From the NCBI RefSeq assembly GCF_018326005.1, contig NZ_AP021903.1:5478501-5542500 (forward strand): DNA of 64,000 bases. Reading direction: 5' to 3'. Source of the stretch: Pseudomonas sp. Seg1. Lineage in GTDB: Bacteria; Pseudomonadota; Gammaproteobacteria; Pseudomonadales; Pseudomonadaceae. A model generated the notes under the pieces. That model saw only the letters and a list, made by a program, of their open reading frames with translations. It did no database searches and was not told the DNA's origin. The number at the start of each line of letters is the position of its first letter. The first letter of the stretch is position 1. Made by a program: the position numbers and the translations under genes. This document shows, one piece after another, positions 54,121 through 64,000 of the stretch.

Positions 54121-56957
54121 GCCAGGAACGCTACGGCATCCGCCGCTTTGCCCTTTTGAACACTGCCGGTTACAGCCTCGGTCTGTTCCCGCTGGAAGAA
54201 CCGTTGTCGGTTTACGGCGCGAATAACCTCGGTAAATCGGCGTCGATCAACGCCTTGCAGTTCCCGATTCTGGCGCGCATGTCGGACATGAGTTTCGGCA
54301 AGTACAGCCTCGAACAATCGCGGCGCTTCTACTTCGCCTCCGACACCAGCTACATCCTTGTCGAAGTGAACCTGCCGCACGGCCCACACGTGATTGGCGT
54401 GGTCGGTCGTGGCCCGGGTGGTGGTTTCGGTCACCAGTTCTTCGCCTATGCCGGCAAGCTCGACCTGGCCCATTACCAGAAGAACGACACCTGCCTGCGC
54501 CAGAAAGAGCTGTTCAGCAACCTTGAGAAAGAAGGCCTGAAAGCCTACGAACTGAAGCCTGATGAACTGCGTCGATTGCTGGTTGGCGGTCACACGTCGA
54601 TCCCGCTGGACCTGACGCTGATCCCGCTGCGCTCCACCAGCGAGCAGAGCCTGAAGACTTTCCGCGCGCTGTTCATCAACCTGCTGCACATGCGCGAAAT
54701 CACTGCGGCCAAGCTCAAGCAATTGTTCCTCGATGCTTTCGAACACAGCCTGCGTTCCGGCAGCGTCGATTACATCGCCGCGTGCGAAGAAGCCTTCCGC
54801 GATGTACGTCGGATGGAGCAGGACTACAACTCGCTGGTCGCTGCCGGTCCATTGGTTGAAGCCTTGGCCAACGGCGTGAAACAGCGCGACGTACTGCGCG
54901 GCAAACTGCATCGCCTGTCGCCGCTGCTCGATTCCTTGCTCGGCACCTGGTCGGACTACGCCAGTGCGCGCAAGGAAGAACTGACGATTCAAGCCGACCA
55001 CTACCGTGGCGAGCAGGACAGCCTGCAAAACGATCAACGCGGGGGCACTCAGGAGTTGATGCGTCTGGAGCGGGAAATTTCCGGCATCCAGCGCTGGCTC
55101 GGCGAGTTATCGGTGCTGAAGAACCGCTTCGCGCTGGTCGACGACGTCAAAGTGCTGGAGCAACAATTGCTCGCGGCCAAAGACGCCCACGACGAACTGG
55201 CCGGTGCGCTGGCGCAATCGCGTCAGTTCAGTGCGGAGGATCTGGAAGAGCGCCTGCGCGATCTGGAAAAACGCCTGAAGTCGGTCAAGCAGCAACTCGA
55301 TCACGCTGACAACAACAGCTACGCCCGTCTGCGCGAAGAGTTTTCGCAACAGGACGTTGAACGTTTGATGCGCCTGTTCAACAGTGCGCTGTTCAGCCTG
55401 CCGCTGGGCGAACACGGCATCACCCTCGACGAGGATGGCCAGTGGGTGAAATCGGTTGAGCTGATTCTTGATGGCTTCAAGGGCGAGCGTTTCGAAGTCC
55501 CGGGCCTGTCGATCGACATCTCGCACATCGAGCCGCCGGCCCTGCAAGCGCTGGCCGACCGCGCCGCATTGCGCGATCAGAAAGAGCGTCTGGAAAAAGA
55601 ACTCAAGCAACTGAAAACCCAGCAAGCCGTGGCTGCCGACCGTGCCGCGAGCAAGACCCAGACCGAAGCGCTGTACCAGCAGGTGCTGGATGCGCAGAAA
55701 GCTCTGGAAGACTTCCGCCGCACGCAGACTCTGAGCGCCGAAGAAGGCGACAAGCTCGAGCAACTGGCGCAGATGGAAGCGGCGCAGGACGAACTCAAGC
55801 GTTCCAGCGATGCGTTCACCGAGCGCGTCCAGCAACTGTCGGCGAAGCTGCAACTGGTCGGCCGGCAAATTGCCGACATGGAAGCCAAGCAACGCACCCT
55901 CGACGATGCCCTGCGTCGTCGTCAGCTGTTGCCGGCAGACCTGCCGTTCGGTACGCCGTTCATGGATCCGGTCGACGATTCGATGGACAACCTGCTGCCG
56001 CTGCTCAACGATTATCAGGACAGTTGGCAGGGTCTGCTGCGTGCCGATGGCCAGATCGAAGCGCTGTACGCGCAGGTGCGCCTCAAAGGCGTGGCCAAGT
56101 TCGACAGCGAAGACGATATGGAGCGCCGTCTGTCACTGCTGATCAACGCTTACGCTCACCGTACCGACGAAGCGCTGACGCTGGGCAAAGCCCGCCGCGC
56201 GGCCGTCACCGACATCGCCCGCACCCTGCGCAATATCCGTAGCGACTACGACAGCCTCGAGCATCAACTGGCGCTGTTCAACCGCGAGATCAACAAGCGT
56301 CAGGTGTCCAACCTGCAGAGCTTCCGCATTGTGCTGGCGCCGAACAAGGAAGCGCTCAAGCACATCGACCAGATCATCCACAGCGCCGGCCAGTACGAAG
56401 AAGGCGAAACCCTGTCGGTGTTCGACCTCAGCCAAAGCGCCGAGCAGGACAACAAGAACGAAGAGGCCAAGGAATATCTGGCACGGCTGGTGGCGGCGAA
56501 CCACAACCAGCTCGGTCTCAAGGACTTGTTCGAACTGGCATTTGAGATCACCAAGGTCAACGGTCAGCCGGTCATCCACACCGACATCGACGGCGCGGCG
56601 TCCAACGGTACGACGATGACCATCAAGGCGCTGACCAACATGTACTTGTTGCTGCACTTGATGGACCGCGATCTGGCCGGCCGTGTGCGCCTGCCGTACT
56701 ACCTCGACGAGGCGGCGGATATCGACGAGAAGAACCAGGCCGCGCTGCTGGAAACCAGCCTGCAACTGGGCTTCGTGCCGATTCTGGCAAGTGTGAAGCC
56801 ACAGGTCTGCGCCAGTGTCGCCATCGACCTGGAGGGCGGCAGTGGCCCGGCGGGAATCTACATCGACGAGGCGGACTGGAAATACATCCGCCGCCATGAT
56901 GTGGTGAAGGCGACCGTCAATGTGGAAGCGGATGAGCCGGAGCTGGATGAGGTTTGA
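54117..56957 (+). CDS. mksB: MksB SMC-like condensin ATPase
   Basis: This 946-residue protein has an N-terminal ATPase with Walker A GANNLGKS at residues 34-41. A long coiled coil of alternating charged heptads spans about residues 250-780, interrupted by a hinge near the middle. The C-terminal half of the head has a Walker B segment LPYYLDEAADIDE near residue 858. This is the MukB-like SMC of the Mks condensin, which compacts DNA and aids chromosome segregation. No fourth gene encoding the MksG/JetD nuclease follows, so it fits the chromosomal MksBEF rather than the plasmid-defence Wadjet-type operon. Confidence 0.93.
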   Translation: MSQERYGIRRFALLNTAGYSLGLFPLEEPLSVYGANNLGKSASINALQFPILARMSDMSFGKYSLEQSRRFYFASDTSYILVEVNLPHGPHVIGVVGRGPGGGFGHQFFAYAGKLDLAHYQKNDTCLRQKELFSNLEKEGLKAYELKPDELRRLLVGGHTSIPLDLTLIPLRSTSEQSLKTFRALFINLLHMREITAAKLKQLFLDAFEHSLRSGSVDYIAACEEAFRDVRRMEQDYNSLVAAGPLVEALANGVKQRDVLRGKLHRLSPLLDSLLGTWSDYASARKEELTIQADHYRGEQDSLQNDQRGGTQELMRLEREISGIQRWLGELSVLKNRFALVDDVKVLEQQLLAAKDAHDELAGALAQSRQFSAEDLEERLRDLEKRLKSVKQQLDHADNNSYARLREEFSQQDVERLMRLFNSALFSLPLGEHGITLDEDGQWVKSVELILDGFKGERFEVPGLSIDISHIEPPALQALADRAALRDQKERLEKELKQLKTQQAVAADRAASKTQTEALYQQVLDAQKALEDFRRTQTLSAEEGDKLEQLAQMEAAQDELKRSSDAFTERVQQLSAKLQLVGRQIADMEAKQRTLDDALRRRQLLPADLPFGTPFMDPVDDSMDNLLPLLNDYQDSWQGLLRADGQIEALYAQVRLKGVAKFDSEDDMERRLSLLINAYAHRTDEALTLGKARRAAVTDIARTLRNIRSDYDSLEHQLALFNREINKRQVSNLQSFRIVLAPNKEALKHIDQIIHSAGQYEEGETLSVFDLSQSAEQDNKNEEAKEYLARLVAANHNQLGLKDLFELAFEITKVNGQPVIHTDIDGAASNGTTMTIKALTNMYLLLHLMDRDLAGRVRLPYYLDEAADIDEKNQAALLETSLQLGFVPILASVKPQVCASVAIDLEGGSGPAGIYIDEADWKYIRRHDVVKATVNVEADEPELDEV

Positions 56958-56980
56958 TCGGCTTTAGCTGAAGACAAAAA

Positions 56981-57015
56981 AGGGCCGCGATCTGATGGGA
57001 TCGCGGCCCTTTTTT
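56981..57015 (+). terminator. Rho-independent terminator of the mksFEB operon
   Basis: AGGGCCGCGATC and GATCGCGGCCCT pair as a 12-bp stem followed by a T run. It closes the mks operon and marks the end before the convergent MCE gene. Confidence 0.93.
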
Positions 57016-57048
57016 ATGGCTTGAGGTTTGTGCTGATTTTGCGGGCCT

Positions 57049-57070
57049 CATCGCTGGCAAGCCAGCGATG
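57049..57070. repeat. Short REP-like hairpin
   Basis: CATCGCTGGC and GCCAGCGATG form a perfect 10-bp inverted repeat with a 2-nt centre (AA). It resembles half of a Pseudomonas REP element and lies between converging genes. Confidence 0.6.
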
Positions 57071-57094
57071 GCATCCTTACGGACACCGCAGGAT

Positions 57095-59398
57095 TTACTT
57101 ACCGAGCGGAATCTTCGGCGCCCAGGTCAGCCACTCATCTTCAAACTTGTCGAACAACGGGAATGTCTGCTCGGCCCGCGCCGGGTTGCCCATGCGCTCG
57201 CCATCTGGCGTAGCGAAAGCAATACCGCCCTGAATCGCCGTTTCCAGCGACTCCGTGCGTACGGTCAAACCGTTGAACAAGCCGATGTCGAAACCGACAC
57301 CGCTGGTATTCCAGAAACGGCTGCCGCTGCGCACCAGCGGTGCGTACTTCGGCTCGATCAGAATGTGTACCAGTACCCGGTCGGCAGTCTGGCCCAGTTC
57401 ATAACCGGTGACCTTGCCCACGGTGATTTCACGGTAAGTCACCGGCACGCCCGGTTTCAGCGAGCCGCGACGGGCAGCGCTCAAGACCAGACTCAACCCC
57501 GCCTCTTGCTTGGTCACTTCCGGCGCATTGGCCAAGGCCACGAAGTTCTTCTGTGGGCCAAGATTCTTCGCCGCCGGTTGCACTTCGACGTATTGCCCGG
57601 TCACCAGCGTTTCCAGGTTCGACGTCTTCATCAAACCCAACTCCGGCTTGACCACCCAGAACTGGCTGCCAACGCGGGCAATCTTCTCCGGCACTTCGGT
57701 GATGCGCGCCGTGAGGATCACCGATTGCAGATCGTCAGTCAGATCAACACTTTCGATCTTGCCGACATCCAGCCCCTTGAAACGCACCGGCGTACCGCTG
57801 CGCAAGCCGTCAGCACGATCGACTTTGATCGTCACCAAAGCGCCTTTTTGATTGGCCTCGTCATGGTTGGCGAACAGGCGGAAACGCGGGATGCGCTTCT
57901 GCAATGGCGCCTTGGCTTGTGGCGTTTCGAAGGCGATGCCGCCGGCCATCAGCGTTTGCAGCGATTCGCTCTTCACCTGAATGCCGCCAGTCAAACCGCC
58001 GGTCAGCGTGATACCGCTGACATTCCAGAAACGGGTCGAAGCGTTGACCAGGTTTTCGTATTCCTTATCGATGTGCACGCCGATGACCAATTGCTTCTTG
58101 GTCTTGGAGAACTGGTAGCTCTGCACCGAACCGACCTTGACCTGTTTGTACAGAATCGGACTGCCCACATCGATCGAGCCAAGGACATCGGTGAACAGCA
58201 CCAGGTGCAAGCCCGGCGAGCGCAGATCCAGCGGCGGCGCTTTCGGCCGGGCCTCGAATTCGCGTTTCGGTGCTGCACCTTTGTCGCCCGGGCGTACAGC
58301 GATGTAGTTACCCTTCACCAAGGCTTCCAGTCCAGTGATACCGGCCAGGGAAATCGACGGCTTGACCACCCAGAACTGCGTGCCATCGACCAAATAGTCC
58401 TCGGCCAATGGATCAAGGGTAAGCTCGGCGGTGGCGCTGTTCAGGTCAGGATCGACTTTCAGCGCTTTCATGTTGCCGACTTGAATGCCTTTGTACATCA
58501 CCGGGGTGCGCCCGGCCTGTAGCCCTTCAAAGTCACTGAGTTTGACCTTCACGCGAATACCGGCGGCGGCGGCGTCGAAGTCTTCGTAGAGACGGAACGG
58601 CAGGCTTGGATCGGTCGGTGGACTGTCCTTGCGGTTCTCCGGCGTGGCGAAAGCGATACCGCCGGCGACAATACTGGCGAGCGACTCGCTGCGCACTTTT
58701 ACGCCGGACAGGTTGGCATCGATGCTGATGCCGCTGGCATTCCAGAATCGCGTGTGTTTGCGCACCAGTTTGGCGTAGGTCGGCTCGATGAATACTTTGA
58801 GCTCAACGGTGCTCTGGTCTTCCGAAAGCACGTAGCTTTTGATCTGGCCAACCTTGATCTGCTTGTAGAACACCGGACTGCCCCGATTCAGCGAACCGAG
58901 ACGATCAGCCTTGATCGTCAAGTGCAAACCAGGTTTGGAGTCCGACAGCGGCGGTTCTTCGGCCAGCGCCTTGAACTTGCGCGTCGGCTCGCCTTCGCCG
59001 GGGCTGATGGCTACGTAGTTGCCCGAAACCAGAGTTTCCAGCCCGGTAATACCGGCCAGGGTCACGCTCGGCTTAACCAGCCAGAAGCGCGTGCTGGTCT
59101 TGAGGTATTGCTCGACATCTTTATTCATCTCGACGGTGGCGATGACCCCTTTGGAGTTGCCCTCATCGTCGAGTTTTAGCGCTTTGACCTTACCGACCGA
59201 CATTCCTTTGTACATGACCTCGGTCTTGTTGGCCTGGATGCCTTCGCCGCTTTCAAAGCGCACCTGGATCTCGATGCCGGTTTCGGAGTAGGCACGCCAG
59301 CCGAGCCAGCCACCGATGATCAATGCGATCAAAGGCAGTACCCAAATGGCAGACCAGTTCGAGGCCGGTCGGGTTTTCGCTACAGGCAAATCAGTCAT
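57095..59398 (-). CDS. LetB/PqiB-like intermembrane transport protein with six MCE domains
   Basis: This 767-residue protein has one N-terminal membrane helix (IWVLPLIALIIGGWLGW, about residues 18-34). Six MCE/MlaD domains follow, each marked by a segment such as TEVMYKGMSVGKVKALKL, SPVFYKQIKVGQIKSYVL, TPVMYKGIQVGNMKALKV, SPILYKQVKVGSVQSYQF, TPVRFKGLDVGKIESVDL and VPVTYREITVGKVTGYEL. E. coli LetB (YebT) has seven and PqiB three; six is between them. Such proteins form stacked rings that carry lipids between the inner and outer membranes. It overlaps a PqiA-like gene by 8 bp. Confidence 0.92.
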   Translation of the reverse strand: MTDLPVAKTRPASNWSAIWVLPLIALIIGGWLGWRAYSETGIEIQVRFESGEGIQANKTEVMYKGMSVGKVKALKLDDEGNSKGVIATVEMNKDVEQYLKTSTRFWLVKPSVTLAGITGLETLVSGNYVAISPGEGEPTRKFKALAEEPPLSDSKPGLHLTIKADRLGSLNRGSPVFYKQIKVGQIKSYVLSEDQSTVELKVFIEPTYAKLVRKHTRFWNASGISIDANLSGVKVRSESLASIVAGGIAFATPENRKDSPPTDPSLPFRLYEDFDAAAAGIRVKVKLSDFEGLQAGRTPVMYKGIQVGNMKALKVDPDLNSATAELTLDPLAEDYLVDGTQFWVVKPSISLAGITGLEALVKGNYIAVRPGDKGAAPKREFEARPKAPPLDLRSPGLHLVLFTDVLGSIDVGSPILYKQVKVGSVQSYQFSKTKKQLVIGVHIDKEYENLVNASTRFWNVSGITLTGGLTGGIQVKSESLQTLMAGGIAFETPQAKAPLQKRIPRFRLFANHDEANQKGALVTIKVDRADGLRSGTPVRFKGLDVGKIESVDLTDDLQSVILTARITEVPEKIARVGSQFWVVKPELGLMKTSNLETLVTGQYVEVQPAAKNLGPQKNFVALANAPEVTKQEAGLSLVLSAARRGSLKPGVPVTYREITVGKVTGYELGQTADRVLVHILIEPKYAPLVRSGSRFWNTSGVGFDIGLFNGLTVRTESLETAIQGGIAFATPDGERMGNPARAEQTFPLFDKFEDEWLTWAPKIPLGK

Positions 59399-60014
59399 GG
59401 TCGTCGTCCGACTCCGTGTTATCCCAAATCAGTCGGGGATCGAAAGTTACTGCGGCAAGCATCGTCAGAATCACCACAGTGGCGAAGGCGATGGCGCCAA
59501 GATTGGCTTCGACACTGGCAAGCCGGCCGAAGTTGACGACCGCCACCAGAATGGCGATCACAAATATATCGAGCATCGACCATCGGCCGATGAACTCGAT
59601 AAAACGGTACATCCAGATGCGTTGACGCGCAGACAGCGGCTGGCGTCGTTGCACCGAGAACAGCAACAGCGCGATACCGACCAGTTTGAAGGTCGGCACC
59701 AGAATACTGGCGATGAACACCACGGCGGCAATCGGAATCATCCCGTGCTGCACCAGTTGAATCACCCCGGACATGATGGTGCTCGGATCACCCTGCCCCA
59801 AAGAACTGACAGTCATGATCGGCAGGACGTTGGCCGGAATGTAGATAATTGCCGCGGTAATCAGCAAAGCCCAGGTTCGGGTCAGACTGTTTGGGCGGCG
59901 CGGGTGAACGAGAGCCCCACAGCGGGTGCAGGTTTGTTCGTCGCTGCCCTCTTCCTGCCTGTTCAATTCGTGGCATTCAGTACAAATCAAAATGCCCGCA
60001 TCAATCGCCCGCAT
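59391..60014 (-). CDS. PqiA/LetA-like membrane protein, second half
   Basis: This 207-residue protein has an N-terminal zinc-ribbon (ICTECHELN, then CTRCGA) and four hydrophobic segments (ALLITAAIIYIPANVLPIM and others), the unit of one PqiA domain. The second of two ATGs, at 60014, is chosen because GGAGAGG lies at a better distance before it. It overlaps the MCE protein gene by 8 bp and the upstream PqiA-like gene by 14 bp. In E. coli LetA the two PqiA domains are one protein; here they are separate proteins. Confidence 0.88.
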   Translation of the reverse strand: MRAIDAGILICTECHELNRQEEGSDEQTCTRCGALVHPRRPNSLTRTWALLITAAIIYIPANVLPIMTVSSLGQGDPSTIMSGVIQLVQHGMIPIAAVVFIASILVPTFKLVGIALLLFSVQRRQPLSARQRIWMYRFIEFIGRWSMLDIFVIAILVAVVNFGRLASVEANLGAIAFATVVILTMLAAVTFDPRLIWDNTESDDDHD

Positions 60015-60660
60015 GAGCATCCTCTCCCGATAATGCCTGCCAGATCTGATGCGGTGACATCACCACTTCCAGCCAGACCTGGACCAACAACAAACCGATG
60101 AAACACACCAGGCCGAGGCCGACGGTGATGGCCGCCATGTCCGCCAGTTTGACGATCGCCACCAGCACGCCCATGAGGTAGACCTCGAGCATCCCCCAAT
60201 CTCTGAGGTGGTGGTAAATGCGGTAGAGCAACAGACCATAGCTGCGGCCGACATTGAAGCGAATTGTCAGTAAAACGAACAACTGGCAGAGCAACTTGAG
60301 CAGCGGTATCGCCATGCTGCACAGGAATACGACGATCGAAACGCCCTGCATGTCAGTGTTGAACAGACCGAGCACGCCGCTCCAGACCGTATCCTGCGAA
60401 GATTGTCCGAGAATATTGAGCTGCATGATTGGTAAAAAGTTTGCCGGGATGTACAACAGCAATGCGGCGATGACCAGGGCAAGGCTGCGCTGCACCACAT
60501 TATGGCGATGGGCATACAGCTCGTAACCGCAGCGTGGGCAGAGGGCTTTTTCGCCATGAGCAAGTGTTGGTTTGCGCATCAGCAGGTCGCACTCGTGACA
60601 GGCCACCAAGTCTTCCAGCGGTAAATCTGACAGCCCTTGGGCGCCAACCGGATCTGACAT
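60001..60660 (-). CDS. PqiA/LetA-like membrane protein, first half
   Basis: This 219-residue protein has zinc-ribbon cysteines (ACHECDLLM, then CPRCGYELY) and four membrane segments (LALVIAALLLYIPANFLPIM and others). With the next gene and the MCE protein it forms an operon that resembles LetA-LetB/PqiA-PqiB, presumably moving lipids between membranes. The ribosome binding site before the ATG is weak. Upstream lies a 101-bp gap before the rRNA terminator. Confidence 0.88.
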   Translation of the reverse strand: MSDPVGAQGLSDLPLEDLVACHECDLLMRKPTLAHGEKALCPRCGYELYAHRHNVVQRSLALVIAALLLYIPANFLPIMQLNILGQSSQDTVWSGVLGLFNTDMQGVSIVVFLCSMAIPLLKLLCQLFVLLTIRFNVGRSYGLLLYRIYHHLRDWGMLEVYLMGVLVAIVKLADMAAITVGLGLVCFIGLLLVQVWLEVVMSPHQIWQALSGEDAHAGD

Positions 60661-60761
60661 AAAGGCTCTGACTCCGAAAAAGGTGGGGCTATTCTAGTGT
60701 TCTGATTCGAAAATAACTGTGCAAATTTGTTCGCTGTCGCGAGTAAAACTTTTCTACGGGC

Positions 60762-60800
60762 AAAACAAAACCCCAACTGCTTTCGCAATTGGGGTTTCGG
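60762..60800 (-). terminator. Terminator of the rRNA operon
   Basis: On the minus strand, CCCCAATTGCGAAAGCAGTTGGGG (shown in part) forms a stem around a GCGAAAGC-type loop, followed by TTTTG and TTTT. It lies 9 bp downstream of 5S rRNA. Confidence 0.88.
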
Positions 60801-60808
60801 AATTTAAT

Positions 60809-60924
60809 CTTGACGATGACCTACTCTCACATGGGGAAACCCCACACTACCATCGGCGATGCATCGTTTCACTGCTGAGTTCGGGATGGGATCAGGTGGT
60901 TCCAACGCTCTATGGTCGTCAAGA
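60809..60924 (-). rRNA. 5S ribosomal RNA
   Basis: On the minus strand the 116-nt RNA begins CTTGACGACCATAGAGCGTT and ends GGTCATCGTCAAGA. It contains the standard segments CCCATCCCGAACTCAG and GTGAAACGATGCATCGCCGA. The ends pair as helix I (CTTGACGA / TCGTCAAG). It is the last RNA of the operon. The spacer to 23S (60925-61095, 171 bp) has no tRNA. Confidence 0.96.
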
Positions 60925-61095
60925 AATTCGGGTACTGAGTCGTGGCCAGATGGCCTCGCTTCAGCAAATTGGGTATGTGACAGCTGTCGGTGTTTGTGAA
61001 CATCGAACTTTCGGTTCGTTTCGTCTTCACACACCGCAATCTGGTGCTCTTTCGCCTTTCAGCTCGAAGCAAGCAAATTGCTTGGGTGTTATATG

Positions 61096-63986
<2,891 letters not shown>

Positions 63987-64000
63987 ATATAACCCCAAGC

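Noticed and set aside
59391..60660. A frameshifted single letA gene
   Set aside because: Each half is a complete PqiA domain with its own zinc ribbon and start codon, and the overlap is a normal 14-bp coupling, so these are two genes rather than a broken one.

Overview
The window looks like chromosomal DNA of a fluorescent-group Pseudomonas. Three things point there: the conserved gene order murI-moeB-prmC-prfA-hemA-(TPR lipoprotein)-lolB-ispE-tRNA-Gln-prs-rplY-pth-ychF; the later block can-(acidic protein)-rimI-holD / mksF-mksE-mksB next to a ribosomal RNA operon, which I recall from P. aeruginosa; and scattered palindromic repeats with the arm TAGGAGTGAGCCTGCTCGC, typical of the P. fluorescens group. 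Most genes are GC-rich with Pseudomonas codon use. All calls come from reading the sequence; no database search was run.

Layout. 0-5 kb: a tightly coupled operon (NTF2-like partial, SDR, FAD oxidoreductase, DUF1365, cyclopropane-synthase-like methyltransferase, DUF2878) that probably modifies membrane lipids, then a small cysteine-cluster protein. 5-18 kb: pagL-like lipid A deacylase and the housekeeping block for cell wall, translation termination, haem, lipoprotein sorting, isoprenoid and PRPP synthesis. 18-28 kb: an MFS exporter, a chemoreceptor, a LysR regulator divergent from a polyamine-type ABC transporter operon followed by an amidase, and tRNA-Met. 28-32 kb: the clearest accessory island, with an XRE regulator, a small basic ORF, a compact HNH DNase bacteriocin and five tandem Im9-type immunity genes, one of them broken. 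32-42 kb: metabolic and sensory genes (DUF2817 peptidase-like, gamma-glutamyltransferase, MerR, LysE, flavin reductase, BdlA-like PAS-MCP, MFS, AtoE transporter) punctuated by REPIN repeats. 42-50 kb: HscC chaperone with a membrane J protein, a Tat-exported phosphoesterase with an unknown secreted partner, and a SET-domain protein. 50-57 kb: carbonic anhydrase, an acidic protein, rimI-holD and the MksFEB condensin operon. 57-60.7 kb: a six-MCE-domain LetB/PqiB-like protein with two single-domain PqiA-like proteins. 60.8-64 kb: 5S and complete 23S rRNA on the minus strand; the 16S end lies beyond the window.

How the genes work together: many genes overlap by 4-20 bp, so they are probably translationally coupled (SDR/FAD/DUF1365/CFA/DUF2878; hemA/prfA/prmC/moeB/murI; holD/rimI; mksFEB; the PqiA/MCE set). 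The bacteriocin and first immunity gene are separated by only 4 nt. The further immunity genes look like a defensive stockpile against related DNase bacteriocins. The most unusual content is this island, then the lipid-modification operon, the TGTCAG-rich intergenic region before the SET gene, and the REPIN family.
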